Below are positions 50,371-60,605 of a stretch of DNA of 64,000 nucleotides, in pieces (within the stretch, counting starts at the first letter, position 1; each line of letters opens with the position of its first letter). A program made the position numbers and the translations under genes. Origin of the DNA: Gymnopilus junonius (lineage: Eukaryota > Basidiomycota > Agaricomycetes > Agaricales > Galerinaceae); assembly GCA_015501075.1 (NCBI GenBank), contig JADNYJ010000134.1, positions 49,852 through 113,851 of the forward strand, written 5' to 3'. The notes beneath the pieces are model-generated. The model had not been told where the DNA came from, made no database searches, and was given only the letters and a program-made list of their open reading frames with translations.

Positions 50371-50813
50371 CAAAAACGGATTCTAACAATTTAAAGCTGA
50401 ATTAGTACTCATTCCCACCAAAATCTTCGATGATCTCTGGAAATTGAGTCAGGAATTGATAGTCATTCCAATTCGATATATTATCAAACTGCGTGGACTT
50501 CAGCTTTTTTTACAATGGCAAAGGCTTGTACGAATAGGTGGTGCTATGCTACAGAATTTCCATGCCTTCTTCAGGTCCTGGCGGAGGTGAATACACCTCT
50601 ACTTCTACTGTATGTTCAATGTCTTTCCTTGTCACTTCCTGCTCTGCAGCCTGTGGAATGATTACGTTGATCAGGTGGCCATGATCTGACCACATGGAGT
50701 CAATGTTTCAATTGAAGCTGTGGTCAATGCCTGCATGGTCTTGATGTCAGAGGAATCATCCCAAGCAGCTGTTGATATCATCAATTCGAAATTGGGTGTG
50801 AAGCAGGTATTGT
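50371..50813 (-). pseudogene. Inverted relic of the NACHT gene 3' end
   Basis: Read on the minus strand, this matches the terminal exon of the NACHT gene (36955-37324) and its 3' flank as far as about 37560. Translated pieces include FTPNFELMISTAAWDDSSDI against FAPDFELTISTAALEASSDI, and TTASIETL in both. A segment of roughly 180 bp equivalent to the region around the parent stop codon is missing, and the frame is interrupted. No NTPase domain is present, so this is a dead fragment. It lies about 13 kb from the intact gene in opposite orientation. Confidence 0.8.
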
Positions 50814-51389
50814 CAGAACTAAAGCTAAACCAAGTTAAAGCTAAGGTCTATCTACTATAACCAGCTGGTATTTATACTAAGTAGAAATGACCATATTAGT
50901 ATGTATGAGAGTCCATGAGGTTTGCATATGGATAAGGCATGGCTACTACGGAGGCTGCGGCATATGTGAAAGGCATGGATGATCGAATGTAAATAGTAGA
51001 TGAAACAGGGAAAAAGGGAATGAGGTAAAAGCGAGGATTTCATGACACTACCTCCCCTTCAAAGCTCCTGACTAACCGTTGTTGGTGATCTTTTGATTGG
51101 CTGCTTCGATCCTGTCATTTTCCATGCATAGGCTTTGGCGTATGGTGTATATCAGTGGAGACAGCAAAGCTGTAATGAAGGCCTAGCACATGATGGAAGT
51201 CGGGAACAAGAGACAATGTTTGTATGGTAGGGCGATTGGACTGTACAGTACCTAGCTAATCTGATCTTGCCGAGCACGGCTCATGGCTCCATGTGCCCAC
51301 CCCCAGAAAAGCAACATCCTCGTTGCATCAAAATGACCTCTAGCTGGACTTTGCCTTCTTCAACACTGCCGAAAAAAATTGTTGCAGTA

Positions 51390-52513
51390 CTGTTGCATTT
51401 CATTCAATTCACCACCCCCTGTGACCTGTGACCTGCCCGGTGAAATGCCAGGTTCACCAGGTGGGCTTGGGACCTGTGACCTACCTAAAATTTCACCGGT
51501 CTTACAGAGTTGTTGTGGTGGACTGGTAGTATGCATCAAAGTAGTTCAATGACTGCTCTAGGCAGTGCAAGGGGGTCCTGGGATAAAAAATATTTAACTA
51601 TCCTCCATATTTTTTTTAATGACCCATTGGCTGAACCAACCAGCCACGTAATCAGGCACAATGTCCAAATAAGGAAATATGACATCATCGCCATGCTACC
51701 TTTCCTCCTTGCCCGCCGTCTGACTTCTTGCAAGCCTCGCAAGTCCAATTACGGGGCTTTTGTTGAAGTTTTACACATGCCAGGTGATACTGTGATGCAT
51801 AACAATTTTTTTTGGTCAGTGAAAGTCAGAAAAATATGTCAGAATATTTACCCATTGCATCTCACATCCAGGTCTTCTGCATTCAATTACATTGTCAGCA
51901 GAGCGATCAAGTTCCTCTTCACATATGCAATCACCTTGGTCTTGTGCCACACCATTTCTTTTCTCCACAGTCTGGGCAAGTAACATAACCCTCGCTGTCA
52001 GGCTTGATGTCTGCAGTCTAGATGAAGTACGGCATGTAAGACTTTTTTCTGCCTCTCTGGGATTCAACAAACACTCACCTCAGACTCGTTAGAAGCCATA
52101 GATGCCTTCTCATTGCTCTTTTGAGATTGCGCAGTGTAGATTTTGTCACTTTCCCTCTGCCTGTAAGTAGTCTGAACTGTGTCTAATCTTATCTGATCAT
52201 TATGTAATAATCACCAATTTCATGTCAATTGAGTAGTTATTGCCTTTTTTTCTATGAAACCTACATCCAGGACTCGTTCCATGCACGCCTACACTGTCGT
52301 ATATCACCTCTGAGCAATATTTCATACTAATTTTGGCCTATTTGGAAGGCATTCCCAAAAATTTTTAATGGCCTGACGGCCGAACCAACCGCCCAGGGTG
52401 TGGTCTGGGATTTATGGCCCGGGACCCCCTTGAGGCAGTGGGTTCGATTCTCACCTGATGTGTTATTTTTCGACTACTTACATAGCAATCATCTGTCCGA
52501 TTTTGGTAGCATG
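51390..52513. mobile_element. Left part of a 1.4-kb element with inverted ends (split by hAT)
   Basis: Begins CTGTTGCATTTCATTCAATT, the inverted match of the end at 58525, with TA dinucleotides immediately outside both ends. It contains repeated AATG-GGC-GAACCAACC-like segments at about 51625 and 52366, and near 52445 a T-arm-like GGTTCGATTCTC that fits an RNA polymerase III B box, so tRNA-derived sequence may be included. No protein is encoded. Together with 58243-58525 it forms about 1.4 kb. It could be the 3' LTR of the neighbouring Gypsy element or a separate TIR element. Confidence 0.5.
52506..52513. repeat. 8-bp target site duplication of hAT, left copy
   Basis: GTAGCATG directly precedes the hAT end TAGGGTTGCC. 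The identical GTAGCATG follows the other end at 58235. Eight base pairs is the standard hAT duplication length. Confidence 0.93.
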
Positions 52514-52723
52514 TAGGGTTGCCGAAGTTCAGTTCAGTCCAGTTCTCCGCCCATTTTGGAGAACTGAGAACTGAACTGCTAGAGATATGCCAGAACTGAA
52601 CTGAGAACTGGACTGAACCTCAAAGAACCAGTTCTACCAGTTCAGTTCAGTCCAGTTCGCAGTTCGAACTGGTGAACTGTGAGATTCAAAAGAAAAATAT
52701 ATAAATTACATATAAAAATATAT

Positions 52724-55700
52724 CTAACTACTAATCTCAATATAGTTGCATACTTTATGAGCACCAGCCTCAATGGTAGCATCGAGGAAGCCAGATTTAA
52801 AAGCATCTTTGACAATCTGAGTCTTACCAAATAAAAGTGGGTCCATGTGATTCCGATGAAGAGTATCAGTAATTCCGGCACCTGAAAAAGCTCTTTCCGA
52901 TGCTACAGAAGAACCTTGAATGGCTAAATAGTCACGCGCAATCATAGACAGAGTCGGATACTGCTGAGAGTGATACTATGAATCATAGTTAGAAGGTTCA
53001 AAAGAGATAAATTTTTGATAACTTACACCCCACCATCTGATCGGATCTTCTGTATCTTCTCGAGGACTATTAACATAATCCAATAGCTCCTTCTGTGGAT
53101 CAATAGCCAAGGACTCTTCAGATGATGTAGTGCTGAGTGAGGACAATATCCAGTTGGCGCCGTAACCCTTGAATGGAGTGGCAGCATCTAAAAGCAGTCA
53201 ATATCACACTGAATAAAAAGACAGGAAGCTCACCATTTGTCTTGTTAGCATTTGTAATTGATGGTGCCTTCAACTTCTTTGGGGGTTGGTAATAGGAATC
53301 AAACTACAAATTAATTAATAAGAGTAACCTTCTGACCTTAAAAAAACTTACAGCGTCTTTCAGAGATTCATAACCAGCTTCATAATAAACTTTGTCCCAA
53401 TTATTTTTACAGTATTCAAGCTTGATTGATGGATGCAATGCTATCACGTACAATTAGCGAGCTATATTAGAAAGAGAGAAAATAGGAAAGTGAACCAAGG
53501 CAGATGAAGTACGTGTCACTCTCATCGAGAGACATATACCACTTGCGTAACTTGTCAAGGCCTTTTTCGATTGCTTGATGAACAGGCTCAAACTTGGCCT
53601 GTTTTATCATGATTTCCCACCGGCTTTGAAGCAACTCCAGGATGGGAATTGACTTCCAAAGAGTGGGTTCTTTCTCTGATGAAAAAGATGCCTGAGCTGA
53701 GTGAGGTTCCTATATTGATAAAAGATCAGTAAGAAGCTTTATGAAAGAGCAAGCCACTTACCTCAAGAACTTCTTTGATTAAATATAAAATGACCCATTC
53801 ATCCTCTTGGAGTGCATAGTCTGTGTACTTCTTGTTCTTAAGTTTCGGAAGCCTGTTATCAGTGAAGAAACAAAATTTTTCAATGGCCTATAGTTGATGT
53901 TAGTTACCATAAAATAGTTCAAGGAGAATAGCTTAACATACCATCTTGCAGTTTGTAAAGCATTCAACGAGGTCATATATTGATCCCCATCGAGTTCGAA
54001 TCCACTTGATGAGCTCCAGGATCGGAACTCCTTCAGATTCGCAGCAAGCAGCAAAGAACTGCTTTGCTTGTGGTGAAGCCCGGATCTATGATCAATTAGA
54101 AAGAAAAAAATTGTATTGAAGATAAAATACTACTAACCTGATTCACAAGAGCGAGTGTCTTCCCAAGAACATCACCGGCAGTGAAGTCAACAATGTCATC
54201 GACCTCCACATCATCTGAGATGTCATTGAGTTTGGTCCAATCCAACACCCAAGTATCGTCATCATCCTCCTCTTCCTCCTCATCATCCACATCCTCAACC
54301 GAAGCAGTATTGTTCTTTGTTGTCCTCTTGTTCTTTGGTGCCTTGGGATTTACCGTCTCAATGAAAGCTTTCGCAGAGAGGTAAACGGTATGCTCCATGC
54401 ACCTATAAATGGTCAGCATGCCATTCATGATGATAGAATGATAGACTTACCAAACGCGATGGTCTCGAGCTAACCACTCCTGAACAGAATCTGGCATGGC
54501 ATGCTGCAAGACACGTAAGGCCTTATCATTGGCCGTCGCATTGTCAGCCGTTGCCCAGCCAAGCTAAAGAAGTAAGAAAGAGTAAGTATTTGAGATGTAT
54601 CAGATGGAAGTATGAACTTACTTTTTCCCTGACGTTATATTGGTCCAAAACTTCGACAATCTTCGCAGCGATGTTTGCCCCACTGTGGCTCCCTTTGAGC
54701 TCTTCGAACCCAAGGAGCTTCCTCCTCAGCTCCCACTCCATCGGTTTCCCCACCGGCGCATCAATGTAGTGCACTGTAATTGCCAAGTAAGGGTCATATG
54801 CCTTTGAAGTCCAAGCATCAAATGTGACGGAGATTTTGCCAGGCACAATCTAAATTCTAATAAGCAAAGATTTCCAGTAAAGGTGATAGGAGTACTTACT
54901 TTGAACTCCTCTTTGAGTCGCCGAATAGCAAGATTCGCCTTTTCAATGACCTCCTCCCGTATCTTGGTGCGATGGGGAATATCAGATTCTTGTGTGGCCG
55001 GATGCTGGTACTTGAGGAGCTTTCAAAATGGTTTCTCTTCGACAACATGAAAGGACTAGAAAAAGAATCATAAACAGCTTTAAGAAGAAAATATAACCAG
55101 CATACCTGATCACCTGAAATGATGAAGTCAAGGATATGTTCCAAGAGACCTTCCTTGCTCCATTTGACATTCGGAGTAGCTTGTACAAACCCGTCAAGAT
55201 GTGTCTGCATAGTTGTATCTGAAGGCATATCTTCAGGATTGGGTAGCGCATGCTCATTGGGCTTGATGCCCATTTTTTGACATATCTTCAGGTACATTTC
55301 GCCATGAGTACCCCAGTTCCTGAAGGGAAGTATTAAGTATTAGTACATAACATAGACCAGTATAAAAGACAAGGACTCTTACCGGTGGACATGTGTTCAG
55401 AGCGTGCTATTATCACCTGAAAAGAAGCTATTCTTCTCGCTATGACCCATAGCACTGAAAATTGAACCTGTAAGTAAAAAGTAATATGAAGGAGAGAGGG
55501 CTTACATGCATCCTTTGCAGATATGACCCTTCTTTGACTTGTCCGATGCCTTATCTTTAAGTTCACCTGGCGTGAACATCTTGCGTATGTCTTGGGTGCG
55601 GGGATCTTCTCCTCAATGAAAGTGTTTGCGAGCCGGCTATAAACAGAGGTAAGTGTAGCCAATATAAAGCTGAAAGCAATCCTTACCATTCGCTCAGCCT

Positions 55701-57864
55701 GAATGTCATCCCTCATTCGCAGGTACTTCTGCAGAGGGTCTTCATCCATATCCTGCTCATTGCCGGATTCATCGCCCTCTCCATCCTCATTGCCCTCATC
55801 AACCTCTATGTTGTCCTCTGTCATGTCATCATTGGTATCCGTGATGACATTGCGCCTTGCCTTTGACGTTGATGCTCGGGCGGGTTTGTTAGGAGGGGTG
55901 GTCGGATCTGGAGCAGGAGGGCGTTTTTTGGGAGAGGGAGGGGCTGAGTTGGCACATCGAGTGGTGGGTGGAGGTTTGGGTTGAGTTTTCTTGGGCTTCG
56001 GCTGCATGGGTTTGGCCTTGACAGTCGTGGAAGAAGACGTGGCAGTCATGGAATCATTGTCTAGAACATCATAATAGTCAGCTGACATTTAGATAAGATA
56101 ACAAATAAGACTTACCTTTTCCTAAGCTGACTTCAATATTGATACAAAGTAAGTAAATGGACATCAGATAAATAAAATTACTGCTTACCTGTAAATCGCT
56201 TTTCATAAAAGCCACACTCCTTGGCTGTAAGCTGTGAAGTTGCAGCCTTGGCCTTGTCGGAGAGGAGTCGGGTGCACTTCCCACCAACTTGCCGAGCGGG
56301 GCTTTTACCTTTAAGTCCTGTTAACACGGTGATGAGACTGTTACACGGTTATGTGTGAAAACAGGCCATCCCCATTATTCTCGACCATCTCTATAAATTA
56401 ATATAGGTTGTTGATAGCCTTCCCGAGCTTAAACATCCCGAATATACTCGAGAAAACCACATTTAAACATTAAAAGCTTAATATCAAAAGATATAATGAT
56501 TATGATCACCTAGTAATCATTAATCATTTATTATAAGATACACAAGCGAATTACTACAGTCCTTACACACTAGTAAGGGCCTCAAGTTTATTTAAAATAA
56601 CTACCAAGGGAGCGCGGAAACATGCACAGACAATGGGAACGACCTTTGACCCGATATAGACATGCGGAGCAACAGCCCAAACAAGTCAATTACCCCGAAG
56701 CCGGTGTAATCTATTTTTATCATCCGGAGGAATGTAACCGGAAAAGGAATAATCCACGATGATCGACGTCGGAGCGGGTGCTATTTTTGGTAATATGAAG
56801 ACGCGACGCAAGGACGCTCGTCCCCTCACGTTCCCTCATAGAACTAATAAATATACACCTATCCTAGACACATTAGCAAGCCCCTGAGGATGTAGACAAA
56901 ATCCTCTGTGAGGTAGACAAATATTAAAGATGCTATAATGAACCGGCCGTTGCACGATCGCAACAGCAGGAATATTAATCCGATAAAATGCCTTATATGG
57001 CAATGAGATAAATATTCGGCACTTGATGAATATGCCCAACCAATGGCATAATTCCCCTCACTCCGAATCGGACTAATGACGAGATAATTAATTACACAGC
57101 GCTTATCAAATTAGCTTAGTAAGATGCCCAGTAAAATAGTATAAAAACCCAGTAGAATTAGTGTAGAAAAGCAAGCAGACAGCACCCCTCGAGTCGTAGC
57201 AATACAATCGAGCGTCTGGCTTCTAAACTAGATAATAGAAAGACAATTGATTGATATAAAAGCGAGATAAGCTTCAGACAAACTTAGAATTGAGCTCAAA
57301 TAAGAGATAGATTAAGCAAAGGCTTATTATTCAAGTCAGGACCTAGTTGAGTAGTTGGGAGTAGACAGAGCGTCACTCAGCTACAAAAGTACGAAGTCTT
57401 TTAGTTCAAAAGCATAGCCAGAGCCTAGTTTATCTCAAGAAGAGATCAGTCAAGTTTAGAGAAAGTTTCCAAGCCAGAAGTCAATTAAAGTGATCCATTA
57501 TCCAAAGAACCCCTACAACCCATTGTAAAACCCCATAAAAGCGAACTTAATTAAAAGACATTGATACTTACACTCCCCAGAACTTACACAAGTCAAGGGA
57601 TATTTGTTGGGTTCAATAAAAGCGATCTATTTCGTTTTTCATACCTACAAACTACCTAAACTTATCAATGGACCTCGGTAATCCATCTTCGCTGTCAGTG
57701 TCAGACCCATGGGCCGAGCTGTCGGCATGTTTGTGCTTCTTCTGCGCATCTGAGTCCTTGAGGTTGATGGTGCGGCGCTCATCACTCGGCAAGTTGAACC
57801 ACTGGATTTCACTGGCGTCCTTCAGAGTACCGTCGGTGTTGAGAGCTGGGGCATCGGGGTCCAT
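52724..57864 (-). CDS. hAT-family transposase, interrupted by a nested LTR insertion
   Basis: Cut-and-paste transposase of the hAT superfamily. The proposed start is the ATG at 57864 (MDPDAPALNTDGTLKDA). After the nested insertion the coding text resumes with KCTRLLSDKAKAATSQLTAK, and from 56079 an acidic, Pro-rich region with KKPRPPAP-like runs follows. A C-K-G-C pair and a later H/C group may form a BED-type finger. The catalytic fold shows SVTFDAWTSKAYDPYLAITV and ATADNATANDKALRVL, which carry the first two acidic positions. The C-terminal dimerisation region is DPIRWWG...YPTLSMIARDYLAIQGSSVASERAFSGAG, followed by a stop at 52724. Many short introns are present; the exact exon set is approximate. 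An ATG at 56088 was rejected as it falls before an intron acceptor. Confidence 0.85.
56318..57589. mobile_element. Probable solo LTR nested in the hAT transposase gene
   Basis: A 1.27-kb AT-rich, non-coding block interrupts the N-terminal part of the transposase. It starts CTGTTAACACGG and ends AACTTACAC, and AAGTC occurs on both sides (56313-56317 and 57590-57594), matching a 5-bp retroviral-type target duplication. The TG...CA ends, offset by one base, fit an LTR left by recombination between two LTRs. No primer-binding site or coding region remains. Confidence 0.6.
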
Positions 57865-58234
57865 AGCGAGCAGCGAGGAGTGGCAGAGTAAGCAGATCAA
57901 ATCCTATTTTTTTTCGTTGATTCCTTTTCCGCGGGTGGCTGTAATTAGATTCAAGCTCCGACTTAAATCTAAGCCCCCCATCAAGTTGCGCAAAACTCGA
58001 TATTTCCCCCTCCCGCCTCTCATTTCTATGTGAAAAAAATTGAGAAAATTATGCTTAAAAGTTCAGTTCGAACCCGGTTCGAACCCGGTTCGCAGATTTG
58101 CCCAAATTTCGAACTGAGAACCGAACCTGGTCAACCCAGAGCAGAACTGAACCGGAACTGAACCTGAACCGTCGGTCCAGTTCGGCCGGTTCGGGTTCGA
58201 ACTGTCAGTTCGGAACTGAACTTTGGCAACCCTA

Positions 58235-58242
58235 GTAGCATG
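58235..58242. repeat. 8-bp target site duplication of hAT, right copy
   Basis: GTAGCATG immediately follows the CCCTA end of the hAT element and is identical to the copy at 52506-52513. Confidence 0.93.
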
Positions 58243-58525
58243 ATATCAAACCCAGTTATGAAGACTCGGACATTGACCTCTAAGCCACAAAATACTTAGT
58301 TTCTAATTACAGTCTCACAACTTTTATTTCTAGTAATTTAAGAATGCCAGAGTGGCAGTTCACCAGTTCTGGGGTGATTTTTGCGATTTTAAGCACAAAA
58401 ATGACCAAATTTATGGCCATCAAATGGTTTCACCACTCAGCCTTGTGACCGCAGACAACTGTGACATTTCGCCGATTTTGGAGGGCCTGTGACCCGTGAC
58501 TGGTAAATTGAACGAAATGCAACAG
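58243..58525. mobile_element. Right part of the 1.4-kb element split by hAT
   Basis: Non-coding. Its outer end reads, on the minus strand, CTGTTGCATTTCGTTCAATT, the inverted partner of 51390. It stops three bases short of the stop codon of the retroelement polyprotein, which makes an LTR identity possible, although no polypurine tract was seen at the junction. Confidence 0.5.
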
Positions 58526-58528
58526 TAG

Positions 58529-59176
58529 TCACATGCTTCGGCGAGGCTTGTTTTCTTGCACAGGTGCACTCTCCCTGATTTCTTCTCTCTCTATTTCCTC
58601 TGCATCCTCGGAAATGTCATGGCGCTCTTCCAAATCTCTCCCATCCCCGCTCTCTTCCTCGTTATTGCTTTCTTCATCGCCGTTCTCATCATCTGCCCCT
58701 GGCCCACCTTCTTCTCTGCTGTTGTCCTTGGAGTTAGATGCTATTTTGTCATTGCTGTCAAACACGACTTCTGGTCCTCCCATGTCTGCTTCTTCGATGT
58801 CAACCACTACATCTGCCCTTTCTGCATCAGCCACTGCATCCGTCTCCTCCTCTGCCAGTCCCAATGCCTCCTCCACCACCTTTTGTGCTGCATGAAGACT
58901 CGTTCCATCTCTGGGAATGAACCACCACAAATGACGAGAGCTGAAGCACCCACCAATTGGAAGTCCCTCCAATGTCTCAATCTTGTAAGAGTTCTTGTTG
59001 TGGCTCACAATGCATTGAGGTGCTGACCATTTGGGCTCCATCTTCCATGTAGCTTTGAAGGTGTAATCGAGGTCGCTGCGGTACACCTGCATGAGTTGGC
59101 CTGCCTTGAAGATGACTTCACGAGGTGCTCTCCCCACCACCCTCTTGTCGAAAGCCTCTTTTTTGATGGTGAGCAT
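58529..59176 (-). CDS. Retroelement polyprotein C-terminus (post-integrase acidic tail)
   Basis: Follows the integrase core. The first 100 residues resemble the C-terminal domain of Gypsy integrases (GQLMQVYRSDLDYTF...KWSAPQCIV, then RHLWWFIPRDGT). The remainder is very acidic (runs of Glu, Asp, Asn) and ends KPRRSM and stop at 58529, next to the inverted-end element. A chromodomain was not recognised. Confidence 0.7.
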   Translation of the reverse strand: MLTIKKEAFDKRVVGRAPREVIFKAGQLMQVYRSDLDYTFKATWKMEPKWSAPQCIVSHNKNSYKIETLEGLPIGGCFSSRHLWWFIPRDGTSLHAAQKVVEEALGLAEEETDAVADAERADVVVDIEEADMGGPEVVFDSNDKIASNSKDNSREEGGPGADDENGDEESNNEEESGDGRDLEERHDISEDAEEIEREEIRESAPVQENKPRRSM

Positions 59177-59204
59177 TTTCTACCATTTGAGAATACCCAT
59201 CAAG

Positions 59205-60272
59205 TCATTGCTGATTCACATATGCTGACTGCAGGGAAACCTCTTCATTCATGACTAGCGCATCAACTGCCATACCCACTGGCATTCTTGGGGTGTTGAT
59301 GGCGAGACCCAAGAGCAACTCCTTCAGTGAGAACTTCAGGAGGGGCAGAATCTGCTCATTGAGGTAATGAAGGGCTTCGTCTAGGTATGTCGGCCAATTT
59401 TCTGGGACTGCCATCTTCTCATACTCATCCTCTCCCAGATTTGGTGCACACAGCCGCTTCAACTGCCCAAGCAAGATCTTGTTCACCCCCTCCATGAGCC
59501 CATTTATCCATGGCAAGTATGCAGGCACAATGTGAAGTTTGATGCTATGCAACTTACAGAACTCTTGCACCTCCTCATTGTCAAACTCAGGTCCACCATC
59601 TGTCATTAGGGTCTCAGGATTGGTATAGGTGTTGCAAACCCTCGCCAAAGCAGTATGTGTTGACTTTCCCATAGCGGCCTTGCGCAACCCATTCCCAGAC
59701 ACATGCTGAGAGTATGCATCAATATACAGGCTAATCTTCTTCAACCCGCCCTTCCCCGTAGGCATCATGAGCATGTCTGAAACCAGGAGCTCGAATGGGT
59801 GCCGCTGCATTATTGGCTCCAGAAGGGAATGCAGGTAAGCAGCCCCAAATCCTTTGCACCTTCTGCACTCCAGGATTGCTTGAGTTCTTGATTGGTCTAG
59901 CCCAGGGCTGCATATATGATCCAGCAGGACAGCCTTGATGTTATCATGGTGGAAATGGCCCTCATCATGATGCACATCCCAAGCTAGTACTCATGCCTCT
60001 GCTCGTGTTATGCATTCCACCCATGGCCGGGCATGAATCGACTTCCCATCGGCCAACTTCCACAACTTTCCACCCTCAATCAGGTAGCCCTTCGCCCTGT
60101 GCCTTGCCCATTTCTTCTCCTGCAAGCTCTTCCCATGATCCAACTCCAACAGTGCATCAATCACTTCTGAAAACACTTTCTCCTCTCCAAACCGCACCCT
60201 CAGGGCCATGCTCTCATCCACCTCTCCCCCTTCCACCACCACAACATTGAATATATCGTGAGCTAGTCCCAC
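59205..60272 (-). CDS. Retroelement integrase region
   Basis: Catalyses insertion of the reverse-transcribed DNA. The N-terminal zinc motif is seen as HHDEGHFHHD with a following C-x2-C (ILECRRCKG), and the core as LLVSDMLMMP, LMTDGGPEFD and a later NGLMEGVNK carrying the D, D and E positions. A TGA stop lies in frame near 59990 between ITRAEA and VLAWDVHHDEG, so a continuous polyprotein is not made from this copy as written. Confidence 0.8.
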
Positions 60273-60605
60273 TCTAACCTCCCAATCCTCGCTAACTGTC
60301 CACTCATGCCCATCACCCTTCTCTAGTGGCAGGTTGACATATTTCTGGCTGAGGCCATCAGCAACAGGATTTAGGTGCCCCGGGCAGTGCCGAACATCAA
60401 CAATGCTGTAGCCTAGAACACCATCTCACCACCGTGCATGCGTCGAATTCAGCTTAGTACTTAGCAGCTGGTCCCGTAGCACCTGGCAGTCAGTCTCCAG
60501 TTCGATAGGAAAGCCCCACACAATGTCAGAAAATTTGTCCAGGCTAAACTTGAGTGTGGCAAATTCAAGAATGTAAGGCTGGTAATGTTCCTCAATCATA
60601 GAAGT

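Larger units (their letters stand above)
52514..58234 (-). mobile_element. hAT DNA transposon, 5.7 kb, intact ends
   Basis: Bounded by terminal inverted repeats TAGGGTTGCC(G/A)AAGTTCAGTTC that differ at one position in 22, and by a perfect 8-bp target duplication. The subterminal regions (52530-52680 and 58056-58225) are dense arrays of GTTCAGTTC / GAACTGAA words in both orientations, as expected for hAT transposase-binding zones. The element encodes a transposase on the minus strand and carries a nested LTR. The perfect duplication points to a fairly recent insertion. Confidence 0.93.

Noticed and set aside
58556..59026. Open frame of 156 codons on the plus strand
   Set aside because: Antisense to the acidic tail of the retroelement polyprotein; the minus-strand frame has integrase-like motifs.
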